Of a stretch of 64,000 bases of DNA, positions 1 through 13,126 are shown piece after piece. Both the position numbers and the translations under genes were made by a program. Origin of the DNA: Ananas comosus (Eukaryota > Streptophyta > Magnoliopsida > Poales > Bromeliaceae); the NCBI RefSeq assembly GCF_001540865.1, contig NC_033621.1, positions 21,464,963 through 21,528,962 on the forward strand. Direction: 5' to 3'. Below the pieces are notes generated by a model. It was not told the DNA's origin. It saw only the letters and a program-made list of their open reading frames with translations, and ran no database searches. Within the stretch, counting starts at the first letter, position 1, and the number at the start of each line of letters is the position of its first letter.

Positions 1-121
1 AGGTTTCTTTGGCCCAAGTCAACTATGGCTTGTGCAAGAAAAAAAAAAAAAAAAACCAGCATCCTACTACGATTCAAAACTCTTAAACCAAATATTTTGC
101 TTTTGAAACTAGAAAATTGAT

Positions 122-262
122 ACTGACTGTCTCTAGAGCAAGTGGCAAAGGGTTTGGTGGTTGATATCCGAGACCCAAGTTCGAATCTTAGTTGATTCAC
201 ATTTTTCGCTAAGTTTATTTCTAAATAAAATAAACGAAGCGGGTAGCGTGCTACCTATCTCT
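122..262 (+). mobile_element. tRNA-type SINE copy
   Basis: About 90 percent like 7117-7260 by eye, with a better B box (AGTTCGAATCT) and the same end GCTACCTATCTCTCAAAA. Target duplications are unclear. Confidence 0.65.
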
Positions 263-395
263 CAAAAAAATAGTATTTTAACATTTATGTTTAACACTCT
301 ATTTTTTTGTGCGACTTTACAACTTGATAGACCCAAGAGCAAGGGAAGCGAACGCTTCTCTCTGAAAACTAAAGCTGTTAGTAGTTTAATATTTT

Positions 396-749
396 AAAAA
401 AACTTCAAATACCACCCCTATAGTTTCACACTATTTTTTTTAGTACCTTGTGGTTTAAAATGTATCGATTTAGTACCCCGTGGCTTTATTTTATTTTTTT
501 ATTATCCCTTCTACTATTTTTTTTTTTCGTTAAATCAGTCTTAAAATTAAAACTAAAAGGCACTAAAGTGAATATTCGATAAACCTAAATAGGGTATCTG
601 AAGTTTTTTGTATATAATTTAACGAAATTTTATGGAGGAGCTGACGAAAAAAGAAAAATAAAACCACGGGGTATTAAATTGATACATTTAAACCACAGGG
701 TATAAGTGAAAAAGTGCGAAACCACAGGGGTGGTATTTGAAGTTTGCCC
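396..749. mobile_element. MITE of the same family as 5619-5987, 354 bp
   Basis: The inverted ends ...AAACTTCAAATACCACCCC and GGGGTGGTATTTGAAGTTT pair well. The flanks TAATATTTT (387-395) and TAATATTTA (750-758) agree at 8 of 9 bases. It lies upstream of the channel gene. Confidence 0.75.
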
Positions 750-1426
750 TAATATTTAATATTTTGTTACATGCACCACCTAAACTTTGAAAATTAAACA
801 TTTGCCATCCGGACTTTTATTTATTTTTTTAATCAGTAATTAATGACCACTTGAGTTTATATTCGCATCAATGTAGAGNCAATGATGCGGCTTCTAAATC
901 GACGATCGGTTTTGTTAGATTTGATTTACACTATTAAAAATATTTGAAAACTAAATTTTATAATTTTTCGATATCATTTGGCTAGTGATCAAAAGATCTC
1001 AAAATTTTATAATTTTTTAGTGTGTCGTTGCTATTGGTATATCTAAAATTTCCTCAAAAGCTTTTGTGTGTTAGCTTTTTGATGTTTTACACATAAATTA
1101 GTTTGTACAACACAGATCAGCATATACCAGTGAATATATTGGCCGGTACGTATATTAAGCATTAATCTTTTTATTATTTGTGTTATTGGTATTTGAAGCA
1201 CCCACCATATGATGTTTCTTTTTTTTTATTTAAATGTGAGCTTGCGCTAGGTCTTTGGGTAAAATTAGTTTTAAAATTGTTTTCTCTAATTAAATTTTAT
1301 TAATAATTAATTAACTTCTAGAGTTGAGTGGGTAGTTGGTTGAATAGTATGCGGATGAAAATAATTAAAGGATAGATCTAATGGCAAAAAACTCGATAGT
1401 ACCAAGAATAGTATAATAGCTGGACA

Positions 1427-1489
<63 letters not shown>

Positions 1490-1547
1490 GTGTGTGTGTG
1501 TGTGAGGCTACTATGTATATATATATATAGTGTGTGTGTGTGTGAGG

Positions 1548-2079
1548 CTACTGTGCTTTTGGAAATATGGAGCCTTTCGTGCTTTCAGGTCGTTTTTGAT
1601 GTTGCGACTTTCGAATCGTCGATCGGTTTCGTTAAACTTGATCTAGAGTATTTGAAGTATCTAGAAAATAAATTTTATGATTTTTCGATATCATTTGCCT
1701 AGTGATTGAAAAGGTTCAAAATCAATAATTTTAATGGCCATAGTGAGCCGTTTGCAAGTTTAACGGTGTAGAAATATTCAAATCACGTAAAATTTTGATA
1801 GAAAACTTTTTACACTATATAAAATGAGATTAATATCTGTGATCTAAAATTTTAATGTCATATTATCACGTTTTGTAAGATTTTTATTTTTAGCCGTTGA
1901 TTTTGAGCCCCTTCGTTCACTAGGCAAATAATATCGAAAAATCGCATAATTTATTTTGTAGGTACTTCAAATACTCTAGATCAAGTTTAACGGAGCCGAT
2001 CAACGATTCGATAGTCATAACATAGAAAACAATCTAGAAGCACGGAAGGCTTCGTACTTTCAGAAGCATAGTAGCCTCA

Positions 2080-2082
<3 letters not shown>
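1548..2082. mobile_element. Long-inverted-repeat MITE, about 535 bp, between microsatellites
   Basis: GTGAGGCTACTGTGCTTTTGG at the left is mirrored by CAGAAGCATAGTAGCCTCAC at the right. Most of the element pairs as a hairpin (for example GTTAAACTTGATCTAGAGTA against its complement). It is bordered by (CT)n(TA)n(GT)n on the left and (TA)n on the right. Confidence 0.7.
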
Positions 2083-2114
<32 letters not shown>

Positions 2115-2119
<5 letters not shown>

Positions 2120-2318
2120 GAGCTAGAATACTTTTAGAAGCAACAATCACTTGGTGCTTCTAAGTTTCTAGCCCTTGGATCTATTCCTTAATTACTAATA
2201 CCCCTTAGATCAAACACAATTCCACCTATCACCATAATCTCAACCCTGCATCTCTCCATTTAATGGTTAAAAACTCAAAAGCACCACCCCTTGGTGTTTT
2301 TAAGAGTATTCTAGCTTA

Positions 2319-2372
<54 letters not shown>

Positions 2373-2395
2373 AAATTGAGCTAGAATACTATCAA
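2115..2395. mobile_element. MITE-like unit between (TA)n and (CT)n(TA)n, upstream of KC1
   Basis: AATTGAGCTAGAATACTTTTAGAAGCA at the left pairs with TTTTAAGAGTATTCTAGCTTAACT at about 2295-2318. Then (CT)n(TA)n and another AATTGAGCTAGAATACTATC start at 2373. It is 300-600 bases upstream of the channel start codon. Confidence 0.5.
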
Positions 2396-2702
2396 TAGCA
2401 AACGGGCTCTGTTACTATCTAGTTTTCGATGATTTATATATAATAGTTTCATGTTGAATATTGAAAAGAATTGGACCTATATATATAAATAATGTAGAGT
2501 GTATTATCTTTTGTCTATAAGCTTTTGGATTGGTTTGAGTACTTTTATATTGTTAATTATTAGTATTAATTTAATGTGCCAGGATTATTATGTATTTGGA
2601 GTTATATATATAAAACTCTCCCCCCCCCCTTTCTCTCCACAGGATTATGCAATTGAAGCTATAAACACCTCTCTCTCTCTCTCTCTCTCTAAAGACTAAG
2701 CC

Positions 2703-4479
2703 ATGTCAAGGAGGGTGTCATCAAGTGCAGAAATCAGGAACTTAGCTGCAGTTTCAAGCGGCCTTCTTACTGCGTTTGTAGCTGCGAATGATCAAACCCT
2801 TCCTCGCCTCCGAAAACATGTCATAGCTCCTTACGACCGCCGCTACAGGTACCCCTCTCTCTCTCTCTCTCTCTTTCTCTAAGAGTTCAAGTCAGGTGCA
2901 GGGCACAGCAACAAATTAAAGATCAAACGTTCAATCTTAATCATTGATTGTCTCATTCATTTGCAGTAAATATGGTAAATAATCTTTTCTACCATATTTT
3001 CTGAATAAAAGGTAGCGAGCTACCGCTTCATTCATTAAGCGACATGAACCTAACAACAGAGACGAGATAGCCAGAATCTCCGGTTCACAAAGAGGGCAAG
3101 TAAAATATAAACATAGAAAATAAAAAAGACAAAAAAAGAAAAAGAGAAAGGAAAGAGGAGAGGGTTGGGTTGCAGAAATGCATAAATTTTTTTTGCCGTT
3201 AATGCCATAATTTACTAGTCTTTCTATTTAAGCAGCAATTAATTAAGGAACTGCTTAGATTGATCTTTCAAACTTATTCTATTATAGTGTGCACTTCATT
3301 TGAGCCGGATTCTCCAGTAAGTTATTTTTCTCTATTAGTTTAAGCTTTTAGCCTTAGTTTGGTTGGGGGTTAAAGGGTGGAATAACCTCTTAACCCCCAT
3401 TTTATCCCCAAACACTTCTAAAAATAGGTGGGATTAGCTAATTCCACCTCAAATGGGTTATCCTGGATTAACTAACCACACCTAACCCCATCAAACACCA
3501 ACCAAATATTATTTTCTATTCATAATAACCCACTATCCTTCTTATCCCACCTACTCCAACCAAACACTATTTTTCACTATCCTGAACTAACTCCAACCCC
3601 TAATCAAACACAAAAATACTCTAACCCCACCTTAATCCTAAATTTAACCCTATATCTGGAATAACTAGTTTTTCCTTAACCCCGAACCAAATGGTAGCTT
3701 AGAGATCTAAGCTGTTATTCTCATCCTATCAGAGTAGGATGCCTCCATTTGCGTAATGCGCATGGAGAAATTTCGTGGACATAATCAATAGATCATGCAT
3801 GTTTTCTATGAGCCGGAGTTGTTTTATTGGTTCGGTCCACTGGACCAGTTCCAAGCAATAGTAGTTTTCCATAGAAACACCTCTCTCATTTGAGGGTGCA
3901 ACATAACAAAGCACAAGATTTGCTTTTTATCTTTTCCTTTTCCTCTGTAATTAATACACCCATATCTCAATTTCTGTACACATTCATTGAAGTGAGATTT
4001 TTTTTTTAATTTTTAAAAAGCCCCCTTATTACGCAAGCTAGGTTTTGTTATTTTCTTATTTATTCTCAAGATAATGTTTATATTATATTATATTTTATTA
4101 AATAAATCGCTCATGGGATGTGATAGTAAACTGTCTTAGACATATATATAATTAAGAAATGGACAAATAAACTAAACATACAAAATGTGTGCGTGTGCTC
4201 ATGCATGTATACAAATATATATACACAAGGACACTAATTTGCATCCATATGTACATGCATATATACGGACGCACGTACGTACATGTACTACACGTTCACA
4301 CGTACACAACACCAACATCCTTTTCTCAAACAAATAAAAGTGTAAAACCAAAAATACATGCAATGAGATAATAATTATATAAAAAAAATCCATTAGTGAG
4401 TCATTTGCATGCATATATTTGTAGTCACTACAAACTAATTATACAGTTACGTTTTAACTGATGAACACGATCTAATATG

Positions 4480-4518
<39 letters not shown>

Positions 4519-7500
4519 CATCATATATACTCTCGCTCTATATCTCTCTTTTGTTTCTTTTTTTTTTTGTTTTGGTAATTATGTTGTTGTGAGTAACATT
4601 AATTGTTATATATGTTTCAACAATTTACATAGGTGGTGGCAAATGTTTCTGATCCTCCTGGTCATCTACTCTGCTTGGGCCTCGCCGTTCGAATTAGCCT
4701 TTCAAAAGGTGGGCTCGGGCTCGCTCCTAGCCATCGATCTCGTCGTCGACGTGTTCTTCGGCGTCGACATCATTGTCTCCTTCTTTGTCGCGTACTTAGA
4801 TGGCTCAACGTATCTCCTCGTCGACGACCGCAAAAAAATAGCCTTGAGGTATACATACATACATTACTCGCGTCTTACTTATGTACGAAAAATTACGATT
4901 TTACTCTATTTTATTAAATTATTTATACACTGAACTAGTTAAAATATAACACATATGCTCGGAAAGAAAAAATAAAAGGTTTAGGGTTTCGAATACAAAT
5001 GCTACATTGTCTAAAGACTTCGTCTCTTTTAAGAGATTGCAACTGCATTCATAAATTCTTTTTTTTTAAAAAAAAGAGAGCTTGAAAAAATTGTGTGCAC
5101 CGGGTGTGCCAGTACAATTGTGCACCGACTCAATTCTTTTTAAAATAGATGGAGAGTTTGTTAACAATTGAGGTGGAATTAATAGGCAGGATCTGAGAAT
5201 ATATATTAACGTTTTTACTCACGTGCATAATGAATATAAAAGAACATATATTTGATTGGTGAAACAGAAGATAAAAATTTAACCTGTTAAATACTAAAAG
5301 TAGAGATTAAATTCACGTTCATACAGAAATAAGAGGGTTTAGAATTGATTCTGATATTATACTACTGAGAAGATCGACTTAGTAAAAAATAAGCCCAGAC
5401 ATATATATTAATAGTATGCGTTTTCAGATACGTGACGAGGCCGTGGTTCGCGATGGACGTGGCGTCGACGTTGCCGTTCCAGGTCATCTACCGGATCGTC
5501 ACCGGCAAACACAACGGTGGATCCGTCTTTGGCTTCATCAATCTCCTCCGCCTGTGGCGGCTCCGGCGAGTCAGTACCCTCTTCACAAGGTATTATGTTT
5601 CTAAAGTGAATAATTATTTGGGTAAACTTCAAATACCACCCATGTGGTACGTTTTACACTTTCTCATTTTAGTACCATATGGTTTAATATATTAAAATGT
5701 ATCAATTTAGTATCCTGTGATTTTTCTTTTCTTTTCGTCAACTACTCCGTTAATATTTCGTTAAATTATATATAAAAAATTTCAGATATCTTACTTAGGT
5801 TTATCGAATATTCACTTTACTATCTTTTAGTTTTAACTTTGTCACTGATTTAACGAAAAAAAATTAATGAATGAAATAATAAAAAGAAAAAAATAAAATC
5901 ACGGGGTGCTAAATTGATATATTGTAAAGCACATGGTACTAAATTAAAAAAGTGCGAAATCACGTAAATGGTATTTGAAGTTTCCCCTAATTATTTTAAT
6001 GAAATTATTTTTGTGTCTCTTCACATTGGTCAAAAAAACACTTTAACTTTATTTAATATTTATTTAATACTTTATTAATTATTAGAGAATAATATTGCTA
6101 CATAATTGGCTATGTTATCAGCTAGTACAACAGGACATGGTTTAAATAATAGGATTGATTGGTTAGCACTATTTGTAGAGAATATAATAAGTTTTTTGAG
6201 TTGAAATGGATGTATTGAAGCTTATTTTATGTAAATGATTGGAGGGAAAAGTCAAATTAGGGTTAAAATTAGTCCTATCATGCACATCAGTACTACATGT
6301 GGTGTCTCTTAATTAGGGTATTGAACATGCACATGAATAAAAAAAAAAGTCTTTTTAAAAGATGTTATTATATATTTGCTATTGAATATAAACTGTTTAT
6401 TTTAAATACTTTAAATTTTTAGAGAAATTATTATTTTACATGAGAGTAGGGTCCAAATTTGAATCCTACCACACTTCGATCCCTTTTAATTTCTCTCATA
6501 TCCATCATGGATGTGATGAACTATGTTAAATAAATTTATTAATCCTTGTTAAATATGATAATCAAATAATGAACATATTCAGTTAACCTCTACATTGGTT
6601 GAATAAATTTACTCTAAAGCAAAATCAAAAGACATATCATATTCACAATATTATATGTTATCAAATGATAATGAATTTATGAGGTGGCACTAGCACTAGC
6701 TTAATTAAGAAGAAGAGCTTTGGACCATTAATAGCAATTTCGATGTATTCCACCCTGCGACTTTTGTGTGCAGAGAAAATCAAAACTTTTTATTAGAATT
6801 TTTATTTTTTGAGTCTAAAAAAGCTTATCTCAGCTTTTCCTTCACGGCAAAAGCTCCTAACACATGTGTTCTCATTGGATTTCCTGAATTTTCAGTCATT
6901 ATCAGTACAAGATCTTCTGGTACGTACTATCAGAATATTTTGTCAAATTTTGAATAGAAAAGTTTAACAAGGAATACCTTTTGGGATGACGTTTGGTGGT
7001 GGCCATTGAAGCATTAATGCAAAATATTATTGGCGCAACGTACTTTGAACTTGTCAAAAGAAATTGAGTTTAATGAATTCTGTCATACTTTTTCTAACAA
7101 AGAAAACGAAAAAGTTACCGACTGTCCCTAGAGCAAGTGGCAAAGGGTTTGGTGGTTGGTACCCGAGACACAAGCTCGAATTCTACTTGATTCACATTTC
7201 CAGCTAAGTTTATTTCTAAATGAAATAAACGAAGCGTGTAGCGTGCTACCTATCTCTCAAAGAAAACAAAAAAGTTGTTGTTGTCAAAAGCGTCACTTGT
7301 CGATTATATTTTGATGTTGTTGTTACAAAGTGCACAAGAGGAAAATTCACAGAAGAGAAAACTTTACATAATTCTAAAAAGAAAAACACTTTTTTTTTCT
7401 TTTTTCATTTTTCTTTTTCCGCCTTTTTTGGTGTTAAGAAGCTAGTGGAATGAAACTAGTAGTCCAATATGGGCTCTTGTGCTAGCTAGTTGAGAATGCC

Positions 7501-10500
7501 TACTTTTTTTCTTTTTCTTTTTCTTTTTCTTTTTTTTAGATAGCCAAGGTAAGGAGGTGACAAGCAAAACCTCTGAAGATTGCAACACAACATTCATACT
7601 AATGCTGCTTACTTGGCCCTACTGCAGCTTTTGTAGAAAGGCCACTAGAGCCGAGTAGAACTGTTTCAAGAAGCAATGTCAGTTGCTATGAAAAATCCTT
7701 GCAAGATCTTTGTATGCAAAAAAAGCATAAATTACACAAATTTTGGACCCCTCAAACTTGCATGTTTCAACTTCTTGGTATAGCGAAAGATCGAACGTTT
7801 TAATCTGCCAAATACGTGGCTGTTGCTTTTTGGAGTATACAAGTGATTCCAAAAGCTAGTCAAATGTAGCATCCTCCCTGCATAATTAAAGGCTAATCAG
7901 CAACATGGCAGCATTTCATCTGATTTTGTGCATGAGAGGAATTACGCAGACATCAAACATTTAGCAGCAGAAGTTTCATTTTTCTTTTTCTATCATACCC
8001 AATAAAAACTATCTTCATTCGGTTTATAACTTAAAATTGGTAAACGAGAATGTAGTTGAATGTACAGAAAATAGATTCTTTGATTGAAATTCAGCATCAA
8101 AAACTAAGACGAATTCTTGGACTGTACAGGTTGGAGAAAGACATCCGCTTCAGCTATTTCTGGACGAGGTTTGTGAAGCTCATTTGTGTAAGTTCAAGCT
8201 CCTAATTATTTCATTGCGAAAGATACTCTTTACCGCACTAGCATCAGTAGTAACTTCGACTTAGGCGTTTGTACTCGAAGGCCCATTCGATGAAGTTACA
8301 AGTACTAGAGTGCTAATTTAGGTTTAAGTGAGAAGTCAAAATGTATAAAATCACTAAAATATGGGATTTGTAAACCTGGAACCATCAAACTCCGCAATTT
8401 TGTCGCCTTAATTTCCTATGTAGTAGTAATAATAGATACTTGGTTATGAGTGTTTTTCTCCTTAATTGGTTACAGGTGACATTATTTGCGTTGCACTCAG
8501 CAGCCTGTGTATATTTCTGGCTGGCGATGCATTACCGTATAAAACAAAAAACATGGATTGGGAGCCAGATACATGATTTCATGGACCGCAGCATATGGCT
8601 TGGGTACACCTATGCCGTGTACTGGTCCATCACTACTCTCACCACCGTCGGTTACGGGGACTTGCACGCAGAAAATACGGGGGAGAAGCTGTTCAACATC
8701 TTCTTCATGCTCTTCAATATCGGCCTCACCTCCTACATCATCGGAAACATGACCAACCTCATAGTCCACAGCGCAACGCGAACATTTATCATGGTACTCC
8801 TCGCTCTGAGCCCGTTGTCTAAAAGGTACCGAAAGCCAATTCTATCACCGAAATGAATGTGAAATTTAATGCAGAGGGACAAAGTACACCAAGTCTTGCG
8901 ATTTGCAAGCAAGAACCTGCTCCCCGAGGGGCTGAGAGAACAGATGCTAGCACACATGCAGCTCAAGTTCAAGACCATGGAGCTGCAGCAGGAGGAAATT
9001 CTTGCCGACCTGCCCAAGGCGGTGCGGTCGAGCATCGCGCAGCACCTGTTCCAAAGAACGGTCGAGTCAACCTACCTATTCAAGGGGATCTCTCCAGACT
9101 TCATAGCACAGTTGGTAAGAATCTTCCATCGCTACATATTATTCTAAAAACCTAACCAACTTCCTAATAAGAGATGACAAAACTATTTGAGTAGAAATAA
9201 TCAACCACATCTGCTTATCAGCATGAATGCTACTTATCGCGTTTGTAACAAAAGTTTAGATAAATTTTTAACAATATAGATCAGTAAGAAGTATCATGAT
9301 CATCTAGTTAATTTCTTGATCTGTTATGGCAGGTTTCTGAGATGAAAGCAGAATACTTTCCACCTAAAGTGGACATAATTCTACAGAATGAGATGCCAAC
9401 AGATTGCTATATTATAGTCTCAGGGGCAGTGGTAATAATAGCGAGCTTTTTTCGATCGTTTCGTGCGATACTCTTTCATTTGTATACTTATGCTTATATA
9501 CTGGAGATATCGGCCTAATTTTGCAGGATGTTCTAACTAACAAGAATGGAACCGAGAAGGTAAGATTCAAACTACAAGAGTTATTTCGTTAACCGGAAAT
9601 ATATCATCATGTTTTTCATAGGCAAACAAAGAAAAGTAATACTACATGCTGAAATGACCAAATGTTACTTTGGTTCAAAAATTGTGATCTTTTGTAATAA
9701 CTAAAATTTCTAACTATGTGTGCAACTCTCACTCAAAATCAACACACTAGGAACACACTAAGAGATGTTTTTTTTTCTCTATCAAGTGCTCATTAGAATA
9801 CCAACTTATATATATATCTCTCTTCTTTTTTTTTTTCTTCTTTTAAATAGAAAAAGGAAACCAAAATAATTTTTTTCTTGTCCTTTGAAAGCAAAGAATT
9901 AATACTGAGAATACTGAGAATACTGAGATTTTTTTTTTTTCCTGTTTGGCTCGCCTCGGAAGCCTTAGCTGCTTCCATACTGTACGCTTAATTCATTTCT
10001 CAATGAATGAAACATGTAGCTCGTCTTCCTCTTTCTCAAAAAAAAAGTAACGGTATATGGGTTTCTAGTTTGTGTCAAAATTAGGTCCTGCAGATATGGT
10101 AGGAGAAATTGGAGTGATCTTCAACATGCCTCAGCCTTTCACGGTACGAAGCAGAAAGCTTTCCCAGGTCGTTCGGATAAGCCATCAGCATCTTAGGCAG
10201 ATCGTTCAGCCGTGCAACATAGATGCGGAAGTAATTTTCTCCAATTTTCTTCAGGTTTGGCTCCGAATTTAAAAAATTCACAAAGAAAGAAACTGAAAAT
10301 TTAATTGGCTCAAGGATATATTTTGTTTTGCTGGAACTTCTGCAGAAATGCTATTTGAGAAACACAGTATTCTTATTACAACAGCCACGAGTAGAAGCTT
10401 CTTACATACTTTTGAAGCCTAATAAATTGCAGAATCCAACTTATGATTCTTCTTACATTTCCAGTACCTCAAAAATCTAAGGGAAGAAATTGTTGCGGAG

Positions 10501-12854
10501 TTACCATTCATTGAAGAATTGAATTGCGGCATAAATGCGGTAGGTTTTTTTTTTTTCTTTCTTTCTTCATCATCAAAGAAAGCCGAAAAGCTCTTGCTTT
10601 AGTAAAAGTTGGGTGTAACCAGATTTTACGTACTAAAAAAAAAGAGTAAAATACTCATGACTAAAATAGTAAGAAGTAATATATTTAAGGGTTAATTTCA
10701 TATAGATCCCTACAAATATAGTAAATTATAAATATATTTTTATAAAGTTCAACTTTCATATGTTGTTCCTGTAAAAGTGCTGATGTTTTTAAATATGTTT
10801 TTCTGGTTTGTTACTATTAAAGCACTGTTTATTTTATAGTAAAATGACATCTTTGCCATCACAAATATATCCCACCAAAAATCTTAACTATTAATTGAAG
10901 AGAAGTAAAAAGGTCAATTCACCTCATTAACTAATTAGGATTAAGTATTTTATCTATAATTAACTAATTTTTTCTAACAGAAATAGAGACATATTTGAAA
11001 ACATCGGCACTTTTATAGGAACAGCGACATACAAAAGTTGAATTTTGTAGGAATATATTTGCAATTCACTACGCTTGCAGAGACCTGTATGAAATTAACC
11101 CTATATTTAATTGCAAAATGCTGCATAAGAATGAACTAATTACCAAAGAAACCTCTAAATTTTGGTATTATTATATTCACCTCTTTTAATGTTGTTGTGT
11201 TTTGTCCATATACGATTGATCGAACTATATATTATACAGCAACGTAACAATGTTTATTATACAGAATCTTATACCATCCGAAGAACTTCCAAACTGCGAT
11301 GCATCAATTTCAAGTGAAAAAGAGGGCACCAACATCGAAGGTAATTCGTTACGGAATATATGAGCAAATTATAGTACCCATAAAAACAAGGGGTAATTTC
11401 ACCTTATACCCTTCAAAAGTTTAAAAATATCGTAAATGCCCTCTCAATACCCCTCTAAATATATATATACATTCTTTCAAATCTGCTCTTACTTGCAAAC
11501 TCCGTTAAATATTGTGATTTTTTTTATTGGATTAAAAATTAAATTACCGATTTTGCCTCGTGTTGAAGGTTATAATGAGAAAATATATATATTCAACCCT
11601 CTCAATATAGGCTATTTTGAAGAAGGTCCCTATTTTTTTTTTATTTCTGTATAAAGATCCCTTCAGTTTTCATTTATTTGGTTTAAAATAATTTCATAAA
11701 TTAAATTAAATATATTGTTCAAAACCAAGACACTCTACTAGTAACTAATTATTAAATCTAGAATTAGACTATTTTCGCATGTTGAATGACAATTTTAGTA
11801 TGTCGTCGAATTTAATGGCTTTAATTACTTTTAGTTAAAGATATTATAAATTTAATAGTTAGTTCCTAATGAAGTGTCTTGGTTTTGAACAAAATATTTA
11901 ATTTAATTCATAAAATTAATTTAAATCAAATAAATGAAAACTGAATGGATCTTTATACTGGAAAATAAAAATGGGGACCTTCTTCAAAATATATAGCTTA
12001 TAGTTGAGAGTGTTGAATATATATTTTCTCACCTAACTTACAACAACTTTCAAGGGTTAGGGGCAAAATTGGTAATTTTATTTTTAATCTAACGATTTAT
12101 GAAATAAAGGTAAATTTGAAAGAATGTATATATTTATAAGGGTAATCATGATATTACTCATTTTGTGAGGTCATATGAATACAAAGAACATTCTTATGGT
12201 AAGTTTTTACGCATATAAAGATAACGAAATCAAATAGGCTTTCACGAGTTCGATCAAATTATAAATGTTTCAATCTCGCAGGGCTTCGAAAGACATTACC
12301 CACAAGAGTTATAATTCACGCGCATCGCCTTTCTGAATCTCGCAAAACGGAAGGCCATTCACTAGGGAGACTTACATATCTACCTGATTCAATTGAAGAG
12401 CTCATGAAATTGGCAGGTATGTGAACTCAATCGATCTCACATTTTTCTCTAATTAAACACTGATTTACATTAAAATTTTGATCTTAAAGCAGCTGAGTGT
12501 AACAATTTAAACCTTGAAGTTTGATTCGAACTTCAATTTCAATCCTCCGTCTGTCACGTGTAACAATTTAGACCTTGAAGCATGACTTGATTTCAAATGC
12601 ATCTTCAAGAGTTTCTATTTAATCAAACCCGGAACATCCAGGACCGAAGAGTTATGTACAATCGAAATAACGAGAACAAATTTAAAATCGAATTCAAACT
12701 TCGAAGGCTAATTTCCATTAACTCGTCTATCGTGTAATTTCATGGCACAGAACAAAGTTCTGGACAAGCTGTAGAAAAGATTCTCACTGCCGACGGTGCA
12801 GAGGTCGAAGACTTACTTACTTTGAGGGACAACGATCACCTGTTTATTTGTTGA
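2703..12854 (+). CDS. KAT3: Shaker-type K+ channel subunit, KAT3/KC1 type (13 exons, 615 aa)
   Basis: Exons: 2703-2848, 4633-4848, 5428-5589, 8130-8187, 8476-8793, 8875-9114, 9333-9431, 9527-9559, 10069-10254, 10465-10539, 11265-11340, 12282-12416, 12751-12854. They total 1848 nt and all phases join. The product has six membrane segments: S1 near residues 50-72, S4 [14 protein letters not shown] near 160-173, and the pore TTVGYGD near 250-256. A cyclic-nucleotide-binding-like domain follows (PQPFTVRSR near 445), then a C-terminal KHA domain ending DNDHLFIC. It lacks ankyrin repeats, so it is KAT-like rather than AKT1-like. The N-terminus ([16 protein letters not shown]) and the [16 protein letters not shown] stretch follow KC1/KAT3 rather than KAT1/2. 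Arabidopsis KC1 is a plasma-membrane subunit, silent alone, that tunes AKT1 and KAT heteromers. The start ATG follows a CT-rich leader; CCACAG at about 2641 could be a 5' UTR intron acceptor. The silent role here is inferred from family. Confidence 0.93.
3351..3698. mobile_element. Tourist-like (PIF/Harbinger) MITE, 348 bp, in KC1 intron 1
   Basis: A TTA duplication flanks it (3348-3350, 3699-3701). The inverted ends are GCCTTAGTTTGGTTGGGG and CCCCGAACCAAATGGTAGC. The interior is rich in CCCAACC/CTAACCCC. A three-base TTA/TAA target duplication is diagnostic for this superfamily. Confidence 0.75.
5619..5987. mobile_element. MITE, 369 bp, perfect 9-bp TSD, in KC1 intron 3
   Basis: TAATTATTT flanks both sides (5610-5618, 5988-5996). 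The ends are inverted repeats GGG(T/G)AAACTTCAAATACCA. It shows the recurrent AAATTGATA...GTGCGAAA internal sequence also found at 396-749, 14455-14745 and 25822-26180. The 9-bp duplication points to mobilisation by a Mutator-like transposase. Confidence 0.85.
7117..7260 (+). mobile_element. tRNA-type SINE, 144 bp, with 16-bp TSD, in KC1 intron 3
   Basis: AGAAAACGAAAAAGTT (7101-7116) and AGAAAACAAAAAAGTT (7261-7276) flank it with one mismatch. A Pol III A-box-like segment (TAGAGCAAGTGGCAAAGG) and a B-box-like AGCTCGAATTC are spaced as in a tRNA-derived promoter. The 3' end is GCTACCTATCTCTCAA. Related copies lie at 122-262 and, inverted, at 19135-19272. Confidence 0.75.
10689..11101. mobile_element. 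MITE, 413 bp, perfect 9-bp TSD, in KC1 intron 10
   Basis: TATATTTAA flanks both ends (10680-10688, 11102-11110). The inverted ends GGGTTAATTTCATA and its complement extend inward through a TAGATCCCTACAAATATAG-like stretch. It has no coding capacity; the duplication length suggests Mutator-like mobilisation. Confidence 0.85.
11393..12150. mobile_element. Long hairpin element of about 750 bp in KC1 intron 11
   Basis: The two halves are inverted copies: CAAAACCAAGACACTCTACTAG at about 11720 against AAGTGTCTTGGTTTTGAAC at 11874, and GGTCCCTATTTTT against AAAAATGGGGACC. The paired length is about 300 bp per arm. The outer ends blur, so limits are approximate. Confidence 0.55.
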
Positions 12855-12967
12855 AAAGGCGAAGGACGGCATTGTGAAATGTGAAAAATATCAAATCAAA
12901 AGAAGCATGCATCAGTGGGTGTATTAACTTGTAAAAGATTCATATCCAGTAAAGTGAGAATTTACTC

Positions 12968-13121
12968 TGTAACGCCTCCAATAGTCCCACATCGGATGGG
13001 ATACTGATTCCGATCAGTTTATATGAGGCCTACACGCTAGTAATAACAACTAAGCTTAAGAATTTTGGGCCGGTGGTTCGGGCCCAACGAGTTATTGTTG
13101 CTAGCGGGTTGGGTCGTTGCG
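12968..13121 (+). mobile_element. 154-bp element with TACTC 5-bp TSD carrying a USE and TATA box
   Basis: TACTC lies directly outside both ends (12963-12967, 13122-13126). The ends TGTAACGCC and GGTCGTTGCG are imperfect inverted repeats. Inside, AGTCCCACATCG (12983-12994) matches the plant snRNA upstream sequence element RTCCCACATCG, and TTTATATG follows after about 24 bases, the spacing of the Pol III (U6-type) version. It sits 113 bases after the KC1 stop, probably in its 3' UTR. It could be a solo LTR of a very short retroelement. Confidence 0.6.
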
Positions 13122-13126
13122 TACTC

